From Smittium culicis (taxonomy: Eukaryota; Kickxellomycota; Harpellomycetes; Harpellales; Legeriomycetaceae): a stretch of 10,634 nt of DNA. The first letter of the stretch is position 1. The number at the start of each line of letters is the position of its first letter. Both the position numbers and the translations under genes were made by a program. Below the pieces are notes generated by a model. The model saw nothing but the letters and a program-made list of their open reading frames with translations. It was not told where the DNA came from and ran no database searches. Shown piece by piece: positions 1-8,935 of the stretch. The stretch spans positions 1 to 10,634 of the forward strand of contig LSSN01004282.1 of assembly GCA_001970855.1 (NCBI GenBank). The letters run 5' to 3'.

Positions 1-1074
1 AAAGACTATAAAATCAACCATAATCAAAATCAATTTCCCCCCAATCCATCTTACTCATTTCATTCTGAAGAAAATGGCTTAAAACCTAAAGTACTTGAAT
101 CCTTAGAAAAAAACATTCTTTCTACACCTAAAAATGAGAAATTTACTGATCACGATATAATTTCAGACTTATACAAACTATCTAAATCATATGATCTTAT
201 GGCTGATATAGACAATCTGTTATACTCTGTCCCTGAAATGGGGGAGAATTTTTGGGAGCCTATATATGAAATAAACTCGGATTTTAGTTTCCCTGATTCC
301 ACATTAAATGCAAATTATGTAGCGCTTGATTCTCGATTAGCTCCTAATAACTCAGAAACCAAGTGCGATGATTTGAAGATTCCTTTGTATGCTTACAAAG
401 ATTTTAAAAACTTCCGTGAAAGCCTTGAAATTAGATTATTAAATAAATATCTCAATACTACCTACGAACCTGAAGACTCTATAAAAAAGAATGAGATTTC
501 TCCAAGGATTTGTGATGATAGAATTAGTTCTTTTGGCATATTATCGCCTAACGACTATATAAATAATATACCTTCTGCTGATATTAGAGGTGAAATTAAC
601 AATTTCTTTATTAAGCATGATCAAGAGATCATAAACTTTTCCAAAAACTTTCCCCCTTTGCTCATCTCAAAATTGCCTATTTGTGAAGATAATGGGTTAT
701 CGGAAATTCCAAAATTTAAATTCCAAAAATTTTTCAGCTCTCTTTCTGGAGAAAGCAAATCCCAAAGACACTTGTCACTGGTTGGAAGTAGCGTGAGATA
801 CATTCCTTTATTTAATAAAATATTCATCGATTATCTCCCCTATTTAGCAACTATTGCAAAATTTGACAAACAGATGTCCAAATTTATTCTCAATATGAAA
901 AATAAGACCTCAGAGTATGTCGAGAACTTTGATCACTTGCAACGTGTATACAATAGCAAAATGGTTAATAAGGGTGGGAGGTCTACTCGAAATAGTAAAT
1001 ACCAATACAGTCCACACCTTGACTGGATAGATGAAGAAACAATTTCAAAAATTATTCAAAATAGCCACTTTTAA
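1..1074 (+). CDS. ELG1: Elg1/ATAD5-like PCNA-unloading clamp loader subunit, C-terminal part (5' end outside window)
   Basis: The frame is open from base 1 to the TAA at 1072-1074, giving 357 residues. The ATG at 199 is only the first in-window Met: the 66 codons before it are open and coding-like, so the true start lies upstream. Elg1/ATAD5 replaces Rfc1 in an RFC-like complex with Rfc2-5 and unloads PCNA from replicated DNA in the nucleus. The AAA+ ATPase core would lie upstream of the window. Three segments recall, from memory of the family, the ATAD5 C-terminal collar region: a helix 'SDLYKLSKSYDLMADIDNLL' (residues about 56-75), 'IDYLPYLATIAKFDKQ' (about 276-291), and a basic stretch running into 'SPHLDWIDEETISKII' near the end. 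The gene has no internal stop and uses TGG for Trp, unlike the decayed element to its right. No intron is seen in this part. The family call rests on short remembered similarities, not on an alignment. A Ctf18-like or unrelated protein is less likely. Confidence 0.62.
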   Translation, partial: KDYKINHNQNQFPPNPSYSFHSEENGLKPKVLESLEKNILSTPKNEKFTDHDIISDLYKLSKSYDLMADIDNLLYSVPEMGENFWEPIYEINSDFSFPDSTLNANYVALDSRLAPNNSETKCDDLKIPLYAYKDFKNFRESLEIRLLNKYLNTTYEPEDSIKKNEISPRICDDRISSFGILSPNDYINNIPSADIRGEINNFFIKHDQEIINFSKNFPPLLISKLPICEDNGLSEIPKFKFQKFFSSLSGESKSQRHLSLVGSSVRYIPLFNKIFIDYLPYLATIAKFDKQMSKFILNMKNKTSEYVENFDHLQRVYNSKMVNKGGRSTRNSKYQYSPHLDWIDEETISKIIQNSHF

Positions 1075-1392
1075 TATTTATTTCTATAAAACACATATTA
1101 TTCCACTCTCTAATTAACTATTTGTTAATATTTTACATTATAATTTTTTTATATAATTTTAGTTTTATTGAATTATATCAACACTAGATATTTTTTTAAA
1201 TCTTTTTATTTATTTATTTTCTTAGTACAACACACTATTTTTGCTACTTACTAAACTTACTTTATTTTTAAAAATTCATTTATAGGCTATTTTTTGAATA
1301 TAACCCATTTCTCTTTTGAAAACCAATGATTATTGTCCTTTTTTTCTTATTTTTTTAAATTTCTCCTTAAGCTATTTATTATGAAAATAGCA

Positions 1393-1445
1393 AGCATTGA
1401 ACTTTAATGCAAGTTAAAACCTGCATGTTTTATGCCTTCAATGCT
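1393..1445. repeat. Nested inverted repeat (two-stem hairpin)
   Basis: AGCATTGAA (1393-1401) is the exact reverse complement of TTCAATGCT (1437-1445). Inside it, TAAAAC (1415-1420) pairs with GTTTTA (1427-1432) around the loop CTGCAT. The left interior bulge is 13 nt and the right one 4 nt (TGCC). It lies 319 nt after the stop of the upstream gene and just before AATAAA (1453-1458), so it could be a 3' UTR structure. AT-rich DNA yields such repeats by chance quite often, so a function is only a possibility. Confidence 0.5.
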
Positions 1446-1452
1446 AAACTTG

Positions 1453-1458
1453 AATAAA
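1453..1458 (+). promoter_or_regulatory. Possible polyadenylation signal AATAAA
   Basis: AATAAA occurs 379 nt after the stop codon of the upstream gene and directly follows the nested hairpin. In DNA this AT-rich the hexamer is common by chance, and a 3' UTR of this length is only one option. The call is weak. Confidence 0.2.
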
Positions 1459-2700
1459 TAAAAATTCCAGAAATTATATAATTAGAGATTATAAGTAAAA
1501 TTAATTAGTTGTGCTTGTAATCTACTTCACTTCAACTTCCATTTATCGTGGTCACATTGAAGTCTTTCATAGTTGATAACCTTGAAAGAATAAAATCTAA
1601 TCGAGTCACTGAAAAAATTATGTAAAATTTCTAATTTACAAAATTTTTATATATTGCGGAATGTAATTTATATTAGTGTCTATAATATGCTGTTACAATA
1701 TTTTTGTCTCACCAGATGAAAAAATTCCAAAATTATTTCAGCTCATTTTATCTATTTTTATACTATAAAAATGTAATAAGTAAAAAAATCAAAATTTGAA
1801 ACTATTTATATATATTGTACACAGTTCTTAGGCCTTTCTAAAGCTCTAATAGCTCGATTTTTTTTATATACTTCAGTATAGATTTGATTTAATTAAATAT
1901 GAAATTTAATTTTCTAAGATTAGTGCTAGCTATAAAAATTTTCATAATATCCTATCGCCCAAATATTTTTATCTTAAAATTCTAAATAAATATTTCTGTT
2001 AGGTTCGAAATCTGAATTTGAAAGAATTACAGTATTAACATGACTCTTCTAAAACATTGAATCTTTTTTTTATATTAAAGTTACATATTTTAAATTTAAA
2101 TTAACAAATAGATAACATTTTATAAAAAAAATAAAAACCTTATTTCATTCACAAATATAGCTCGAATTTTATATTTGGGATATTACTATAGTGTAACCAT
2201 CCCCCCAATAAAATAATTGCTTGGATTGAATTTAATTTTGTTTTAACTGAAAAATCAAAGATAATATTATAACTACAAAACGAATTAAATTCCAATTATT
2301 ATTTCTAAAGAATTATTATTGTTCTAAAGAGACTAAACAAGATAAAATCGATTAAATTATTGATTTACAATACAATTAAAGCTACTTTATTAGAAAATTA
2401 AATTTTATAAAATCAAAAAAAAAAAATTCCAGTAAAAATTTATTTTAAATTGATAAATGATTCTATATATGAGTTATTCTTAGGAGAAGAGGGCCTTTTT
2501 TCTTATTATTTCTATTTGAATATGTAGATAAGGGTATTTTATTTACTGTATTATAAAAATCATTCGGTTAGATTTTATATTACGTTTTAAAAGTAAAACT
2601 AATGCTACTAGGTAGGTAAAATTTAATAGGAAAAGTTCTGCTCCTCGAAATAATCTACCATAAATAAAATTGTATTATGTGATAGTATCCACTAATAAAT

Positions 2701-2731
2701 TAGTATTAATTTTTTAAGCAAATTAATATTA
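2701..2731. repeat. 12-bp stem, 7-nt loop hairpin
   Basis: TAGTATTAATTT (2701-2712) pairs with AAATTAATATTA (2720-2731) at all 12 positions: 11 Watson-Crick pairs plus one G-U/G-T pair. The loop is TTTAAGC. The stem is longer than most chance palindromes here, but all its bases except one G are A or T, so it may be a simple AT inverted repeat. No U-run typical of a bacterial terminator is expected in this eukaryotic setting, and none is claimed. Confidence 0.5.
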
Positions 2732-4779
2732 TACAACTAGAAATATCTTAGCCATAGAGTAGTTTTGGCATCTAATTCTTGCTTAAATTCAAAAAAATTA
2801 TTCGAAAGGCGGTAAATAACTCCAACAGATCTAATAAAAAATACTAACTATTTGGGAGATTCTGAGCAAAGAGAACACTTTTTTGCAGTTTAATTTTATT
2901 TTCCAGATTATTCATTTAGTGTAATTATTATTGGAAGAATTGAAAAGGCATTTCAATTTTTCTATTAATTCATTTAATTTTGAAATTTTTATTTGCTAAA
3001 AAAAAGAGCTATTTAACTGAAAAGCTATAATCTTTGAATCCAAATTTATACAATTTAATGCTTTTCACTATAAAACGACTCCTTCATAAACAATAACCCA
3101 TTCATACACCTTATTTTTTGGTGAAAGATTGGCATCAGATAAGAAAATTATGTTTTTTTAGATATCCATGTGAATCAAGAAAAACCAGATTTGAACATTA
3201 TTAATATAATTAATAGGGAAATTATATTTTTTAATATTTATCAATTTGAGATTTTAGTAAAGTCAATCAACTAAAAATTTAAAAATAATTTACTTTATCC
3301 TATTGTGAGTATAAAAAATATATAAATATACTTTCATTCAGTCAATAATATAATTAATTTAAAATTTACAAATCTAATTGACTTGTACCAATAAAAAGAA
3401 TTCTCTCCATTCAGAGTTTCATAAATCAAAGAAAATGTTTTATGAATATCCGATTAATATTATACTTTGGATATTGAGTATTCAGAGTGTTTAAGCTAAA
3501 TCATTAATATGATAATTAATTAATAATTATAGCTGTAATACGTATTATTTGGAATAATAATGCTTTTATTTTTTTTTATTGTCCCTTTTTGTTATTTTAA
3601 AAGATAAATATTTGTTTTTTTACTTATCAAATCTTGTTTTATTTCTTGAGGATTTATACTTGCGTGCGGCTAAGCATTATTAGATAATAGTGCTAGAAGA
3701 ATAATAAAAGTAAAAACTTATAATAACAGTATAGTAGTATAATTATCGATAAAAAAGATATTTAAAAGCGCTAATATAAATCTTAATTAAGAGTAAATAT
3801 AGAAATTATTATTGGAGTTACATAGTTGATTTTTTATGAAAAAATAGTTAAGTTTTTTTAATGTTTTGGTTGATAGTTAAGCTAGAAATTGGTTTTTTTT
3901 TAAATGGTTTATGGAATTACAATGTGTTTTTTTAAATTTTGATGAAATTGATTTTAAATTTTAAATTAAAAAATATGTTTCAATATGTTTATTAAAGGGA
4001 CGTGTAGGATAATTTTTTTATTTTTGTTTGTTAATAAGGAAAAATCTTTATTAATGATACATTTTATAGTATATAGTCTTACAATTTATAAATTAGTATA
4101 CAAGAAATTAATAACTAATGATAAAATCGTTACTATCTCTTAGCAAATAAAAATTCCAAAACGAACTGAAAAGATTTCTAGTGGATATGGAGCTGCTAGA
4201 GCGTCGGAGGATGGTTTATTGAATATTAATTTTTTAAATATTTTTTAAGCTTGTTAAATACTTTTTGTTAGCTTTTTGTATGTTTTTAAATTATGATTAA
4301 TATACTCTGAGGGGAAAAAGAAAAAAATTGATCAAATATAATAGTTGGAATTCCTATTCAATTACGTCAATAATATTAAAAACCATTGAATATTTAAATT
4401 AGTAAAATTAAGCTGAATAAAATTGCCATAATCGTTCGGAATATTCTATATGAAGAATTATTCATTTTTGAGATCCTAATATTAAATTATCTGAGTTATA
4501 ATTCGAATTTTAAATGTGCTAAAACTTGTATTAATTTGGATTATTTCTAAGAGGCGCTTTATATTTTAGCGCTATTGTACGCCATTGGATAGATTAATAT
4601 TGAGCTTTATCATCTTTATTAATAAAAACATCGAAAATTGAGTAAAAGAAATAGTACAAGAAAAATTTTCCTGAAAAAAGCAGCCAAAACAAAAAAAACC
4701 CCAAACCAAATTTCAAATGGATGCCGATCCTCTTAGCTCCCGGAAAAATGAGGGATAATGGGCTACAGTTCCGAATAGG

Positions 4780-4812
4780 AAAAAAACTGATAAAAAAAAC
4801 TGATAAAAAAAA
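4780..4812 (+). repeat. 13-bp tandem repeat with A-runs inside ORF1
   Basis: The unit (A)7-8 followed by CTGAT recurs with a 13-bp period: CTGAT at 4787-4791 and 4800-4804, each flanked by A-runs of 7-8, with a third A-run at 4805-4812. Since 13 is not a multiple of three, gain of a unit together with A-run slippage is a plausible cause of the frame switch between WATVPNRKK and the downstream ORF1 reading. Confidence 0.7.
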
Positions 4813-5417
4813 CTCGCGAATTGGAGAAAAACTGAGCAAAGTGCTCCCACCAGGAGCTCCAAAAATAACAGAAGGCCTCAAAAATTTACAGACCCCATCA
4901 ACCAATTCTGAAAGAAAAGCTCCTCGTTCTTATGTATACCCTAAATGAGACGGACAGCAACCTACAAGTAGGAAATGAAGATGGGTATAATTTGGAATGA
5001 GGATTTCAAAAAAAAAAATTCCAAAAAATGTCTATAAATCACAACCTAGACAACGTATCAACCAAAAATCTCATAGATGTTATAGTACCGGGAAGAAACT
5101 TCAACAAGATAGGATGTTACCTAGTTAGATTTAAGGGGGAATGGAGAGAGACCATTTACACAATAATAGACCAAACAGACGGTGTCGAAAGTACATACAC
5201 AGACGAATGAAGAAAAATCCTTTTTCTAAATTTTGAAACTGTCACCAAAGCCAGAGAAATTACCAAAAATGGCATAGCCATAAATGAGTCGAAGCTAAAG
5301 CTCTTTGAAATCCTCACTGATAATAAGTCCACAATAATCATATCTGTACCTAGCTTATGTGGAATGAGTTTTAGAGACGGCTTACAAACCCTATCAAACG
5401 AGCTTAATAAACACGGG

Positions 5418-5444
5418 GAAATCCATGAAATCCATGAAATCCCA
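5418..5444 (+). repeat. 9-bp in-frame tandem repeat in ORF1
   Basis: GAAATCCAT occurs twice in a row (5418-5435), followed by a near copy, GAAATCCCA (5436-5444). The frame is kept and encodes EIH-EIH-EIP just before PAW. Replication slippage in the element or its ancestor is the likely origin. Confidence 0.8.
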
Positions 5445-5593
5445 GCATGGAGAAATGAATGGAAAGGCATATACATAATCAAGTATATAAACATACTCTT
5501 TAAGCCTAAAAGAGGCTCTCAAAGTAATTTTCTTATAAAAATCTCTATTAACAACCATGTTATCAATTCTTCTGCAAAACACAAAAAAGAATA

Positions 5594-5635
5594 TGTGAAA
5601 AATGCGATTGCGAGTAACATCCAAATACAAATTAT
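5594..5635 (+). other. CCHC zinc-knuckle remnant in ORF1
   Basis: Read from 5594, one frame over from the upstream ORF1 frame, the codons give C-E-K-C-D-C-E-stop-H-P-N-T-N-Y. This has the retroviral-type knuckle spacing C-X2-C-X4-H-X4-C, with the last Cys replaced by Tyr (TAT, one change from TGT) and a TAA where Gly is usual before His. Such knuckles are common in ORF1 of many LINE clades and bind nucleic acid. The frame change falls in the A-run at 5583-5588. The match is by spacing only and could be partly coincidental. Confidence 0.55.
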
Positions 5636-6502
5636 AGAATCATTGAAACAAAAAATATTTAAAAAATAAAAAGCCGAACTACTAAAAGAAATCAGAAACC
5701 ACTAATTTTTACTTAGTAAAAAAAATACTTCAAGGGAAAATTCAGAAAATTCCAAATCAAAACTAGATATCATTAATAAATCTTTAGAAAAGAAATTATT
5801 TGAAATCCAATCCTTTTACGAAATTCCAAATATAACTCTGTACGGAAATATTGAAGCCAAAAACAAGCAATACAAGCAAAACAAACAAAATAACATACAT
5901 CAGCCCCAACGAAAAAACTACTTCAAAGATGTTGAAAAAGCTTTTGATATTTTGAAGCCAGTATATTCAAATTCCGAAATTTCAAATAAAGTGACATCTC
6001 CTCGAAGCAAGAAGATAGAAATAGATATTGGTAGTTTCAAGCTCGTTTCTTTAAACTACGTATTATTAGATGAAGTTGCACCTCCTGAGAGCAAGAATTT
6101 TATAACTTCTGGAATCGGAAAAAAAATATACTACCAAACATAGATCCACTGGAAAATTTCTAAATACAAAAATACAATGAATACCGAAAAGTGTCGAATT
6201 CACATGTTGAAATTCCTCTCATAAATTATTTTATAGATCTGATGCAAAAAAAGCGTCGCAAAATAGATAGAAAAATATCGCCAAAGGAAACTGATATCTA
6301 AATAGAAGAGCTAATAGTCCAAAAATATGTAGAACCAATGGAATCTCCAAAAAAAACTACCTCGCAACTCCCTATAAAGCCTGAGATTATAGTAAAAGAA
6401 TTGCAAGTTGAAAATAAACACACAAAAATCTCAGATCTGGCACATAAAAAAAAACTGCCAAACAAAGAAAATACATCAGTTAATTATGAAAATTGCGAAG
6501 TA

Positions 6503-6507
6503 TAATG
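6503..6507 (+). promoter_or_regulatory. TAATG stop/start overlap between ORF1 and ORF2
   Basis: The last ORF1 frame, open from 6302 to 6502, ends at TAA 6503-6505. The ORF2 reading begins at ATG 6505-6507 (MGKHKITIN), sharing one A. UAAUG overlaps are known to allow ORF2 translation by termination-reinitiation in some two-ORF LINEs such as the silkworm SART1. That this element used it is inferred from the arrangement alone. Confidence 0.55.
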
Positions 6508-7142
6508 GGCAAGCATAAAATAACGATAAACACAGACAACAAATAATTATATTCTTAAAATGTGAAAATTTTGATGTCGCCTTTATACAAGAAACTCACT
6601 ATAACAAACACGAAAATGAATACTGGAAAAATCAGTGGGGATACCCGTCTGTATGGTCTCATTATGCGGTGATACTAATTAACAATAAATAAATAAAAAT
6701 ACTAAAAAGTAAAACTTATCACGTGGGGAGAGTAATAATAGCACTAGAAATAGGAGGCCCTTTTCGGATGCCCGCCTATTTAATTTGTGTATACGTACCC
6801 TCAAAATACAAAGAAAAGAATTAATTCTACAAAATTCACACTGTTACATACCAAAATCTAAAAATATTAAATTAGCAGGAGATTTTAATTTAAATATTGG
6901 CAATAAAATTTATAAATACCCCCCATCTGATATCAAAAGTGACTGGGAAAAAATGAATAAAATAGTTTAAAAATAGTAATATGATAGATCTAAAAGAATA
7001 AATCCTACTTAATCAAAGTCAATTTACTTGGATAGGCTATGGGTTTGATGGAAAGGGGATCCTGGATCACATAATTGCAACAAAAAAATGGCCAAGAATA
7101 TTAACTAATATAAAAACTAAGGCTGGTCCTAAATCAGATCAT
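6505..7142 (+). other. APE-type endonuclease domain of ORF2 (remnant)
   Basis: This is the domain that nicks the target DNA. Recognisable blocks are: MGKHKITIN near the start; FDVAFIQETH, with QETH at 6588-6599, whose Glu is the metal-binding residue of the exonuclease-endonuclease-phosphatase fold; YLICVYVPS at about 6778-6804; LAGDFNLNIG, with GDFN at 6878-6889 (catalytic Asp and Asn); FTWIGYG then GILDHI at about 7030-7075; and KSDHLVL, with SDH at 7134-7142 (catalytic Asp/His pair). The expected 'N-x-N/R-G-L' block after the first strand is missing: the reading jumps from KITINTDN to RQQIIIFLKC, consistent with a small deletion plus a frameshift. Stops occur at 6541 in the starting frame and after LINNK near 6690. 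Confidence 0.88.
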
Positions 7143-7779
7143 CTAGTATTGATAGCATCATCTAACGACAATACTGAAAGAAAATCAAATACCAGAAAAA
7201 ATGCATTTAACTTGAATAAATCCTTTCTCGTTATTATAAAATACACGAAAGAAATAGTTATAATAATAAGTGTCAAAATTTACTGTCAAAATCTGTCCAG
7301 ATGCTTGATATGGGATAAATTCAAAGACGAAGTTAAATAATTCTCACGAAAATTCAGTAAGATCCTAAAAATACAAATAAATAATAAAATAATAAAATCA
7401 AACAAAAAAATAAATTAAGTCTTGAATTATAAATCAAAATCCTATGTAATTGAAATCAAAAAAAACAATCATTAATTGACAGTTTCTTTGATAAAAAATA
7501 ATTTCTAAATAGCTAAAAAAAAGGAGACTAAATAGATTAATTGTAAAATCTCGAATTAAATGGCACGAATTAAAATTAAGAATAATAAATTTTTCTTCAA
7601 CACAATCAAATTAAATAGCAAAAATAAAAAATATCCACCCTTACATGTACTGACGGTTAATTATAAATATCTCAAGATTAAATTAACTAAGAAATCCATA
7701 ATTATTATCAAGAGCTATACAAAAAAGACAAAACAGTTAGCTCAGCGTAATATGAGCTATTAAATTCATTAAAACTAAA

Positions 7780-8640
7780 ATATATAAAAAAAGAAACGAT
7801 GAAATAGTGAATGAAATCTCTAAAAACGAAATTTCGCAAATAATAATGGTCTTGCCGAAAAATAGCTTGACAGGGTCCGACATAATTCCAAAATAGTTCT
7901 ATCAATAATTTCGGATTCATCTACTAAAATTTATGACCGAAGCCTACAACGAATATACCAAATTAATTAAATATCCCAGATCATTCAAAAATTCAAGCAC
8001 AGTACTACTCTCAAAAAAAAGGAGATTTGAAAATCTTATAGAATTGACGGTCAATAAACTTATTCAATTGTGGCCAAAAAACATTTACAAAGATTATTCC
8101 TGTTAGAATTCAAAGGGGGATTAGACAGATAATTCAAAAGTCCCAGACATAATTTATTTCAAAAAGGAATATATTAAACAACATATAAACGATGAAAAAT
8201 AAACTTGAAACAAGTTATATGAAGAAAGAAAACCTAAATAGATATATATTGAATAAAGACCAACAAAAAGCTTATGATAAAGTAAATTGGTAATGCCTTT
8301 TGTGAGAAATGGGAAAATTAGGTTACAGCAGAAACCTTATCAACATGATAAAAGAACTATACAAGGGGTCAAAAATAAATACTTACCTCTTGAGCAAGGG
8401 CCAAAGCAAGGAGATCCGCTATCACCACTGCTATATAACATATTTATCGAGCCAATGATACAGTACGATCTGATAAAAATAAGATTTATAGGAAAAGACG
8501 AAAAATACTCCAAAAATACTGCATTTAAAGATGATATATTATTAGCAATTAGTACAATAGAAGACCTAAAAACAGTAAAAAAAGTTAAAATCTACACTCA
8601 AAGGCATCAAATACTAAAATAAATACTGAAAGACTACGGT
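7780..8640 (+). other. Reverse transcriptase domain of ORF2 (remnant)
   Basis: Non-LTR RT motifs appear in order across three frames. The first is SLTGSDIIP at 7864-7890 (the family's 'PGSDGIP'). PRSFKNSSTVLL follows from 7975. A degenerate 'NWRPISL' at 8042-8062 reads N-stop-R-S-I-N-L, with TGA at the Trp. FTKII and Q-T-stop-F-I lie in the same frame downstream. Motif A is DQQKAYDKVNW from 8258 and keeps the first catalytic Asp. GKLGYSRNLINMIKELYKGS follows. Motif B is QGDPLSPLLYNIF at 8407-8445, intact. Motif C at 8524-8535 reads FKDD instead of FADD: both catalytic Asp remain but the Ala codon is AAA. TAA 8291 and TGA 8303 break the stretch after motif A. VIKLGN (8639-8656) marks the end of the palm. 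Confidence 0.93.
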
Positions 8641-8935
8641 GATAAAATTAGGTAATCCTGAAGAAAATTTGTCACCTTTAAATGAAAAATATTATGCTAG
8701 ATCGGAAAAAAAATTTCTGTTTATTGGGGATCTATTTAAACGAAAGAGGTATAGATATTAAAAAAAACGTGGAAAACTTATTAGCAAATATCAAAAATAG
8801 AATAAGCACTTTTAAGCAGCGAAGATTAACAATTTTTGATGAAATTCTAATTAAAAACGTCATGATTTTCTCTAAAATCAACTATGTGACAAATTTAGTT
8901 CCTCTAAGTGATAGCTTTTATAAAGAAATTTAAAA
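8639..8935 (+). other. RT thumb region of ORF2 (remnant)
   Basis: After VIKLGNPEENLSPLNEKYYA in one frame, an A-run at 8706-8712 shifts the reading to a frame open to 8931. It contains LLGIYLNERGIDIKKN, which corresponds to the 'YLG' block that follows the palm in non-LTR RTs. It then contains LTIFDEILIKNVMIFSKINY, matching the usual 'L+l.GR..L+k.v.l.k..Y' helix pair. The same frame continues after a TAA at 8931 with DVLGLLDIRAPN (about 9015-9050), like the 'GGLGL.d....N' block. Confidence 0.82.

Larger units (their letters stand above)
1075..4716. other. Gene-free AT-rich intergenic stretch
   Basis: This is about 3.6 kb without a convincing coding region on either strand. Open frames are short and broken by stops, and I recognise no protein motif. 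I looked for tRNA-like T-arms; the sequence around 2003 (GGTTCGAAATC) has no matching stems. The left part should include the 3' UTR of the upstream gene. The right part, roughly from 4590, may include the 5' UTR of the LINE, but the boundary cannot be fixed because no target-site duplication was found. Structured elements inside it are listed separately: hairpins at 1393-1445 and 2701-2731, a GC-rich islet near 4178-4214, and five copies of the octamer AAATTCCA, all on the + strand. Confidence 0.8.
4717..6505 (+). pseudogene. LINE ORF1 (gag-like RNA-binding protein), broken
   Basis: ORF1 proteins bind element RNA and form the ribonucleoprotein. The likely start is ATG 4717 (MDADPLSSRKNEG, then a TAA, then WATVPNRKK). 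After the A-rich 13-bp repeat the reading continues in the frame of 4721 (to about 4940), then in the frame of 4941. From 4941 to about 5590 one frame is interrupted only by TGA at 4998-5000 and 5208-5210; it encodes a basic, mixed alpha/beta-looking segment without a domain I can name. A CCHC knuckle remnant follows in another frame (5594-5635). After TAA codons at 5667 and 5703, the 4941 frame is open again from 5706 to 6140 as a Lys/Asn-rich linker. It then shifts in an A-run near 6118-6127 to the frame that ends at TAA 6503-6505, with stops at 6161 and 6299. Assignment as ORF1 rests on position, basic character, the knuckle and the ORF2 downstream. Confidence 0.8.

Noticed and set aside
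621..827. Open frame on the - strand within the first gene
   Set aside because: It lies opposite the intact + strand gene and has no recognisable motif; it is a shadow frame.
1996..2030. GGTTCGAAATC, resembling a tRNA T-arm
   Set aside because: The flanking bases do not form the 5-bp T stem, and no acceptor or anticodon arm fits upstream.
3512..3530. ATAATTA...TAATTAT palindrome
   Set aside because: It is 7 bp of pure A/T pairs, expected by chance at this composition.
4553..4573. GCGCT/AGCGC inverted repeat just before the LINE
   Set aside because: The stem is only 5 bp; it may mark nothing more than a local GC patch near the unknown 5' boundary.
4594..4905. 103-codon - strand frame with a hydrophobic Phe-rich C-terminal half
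   Set aside because: Its hydrophobicity comes from A-runs of the LINE sense strand read as TTT. It overlaps the ORF1 start, and I see no independent signal for a gene.
5156..5494. 112-codon - strand frame
   Set aside because: It is antisense to the best-preserved part of ORF1, whose + strand reading is continuous except for one TGA.
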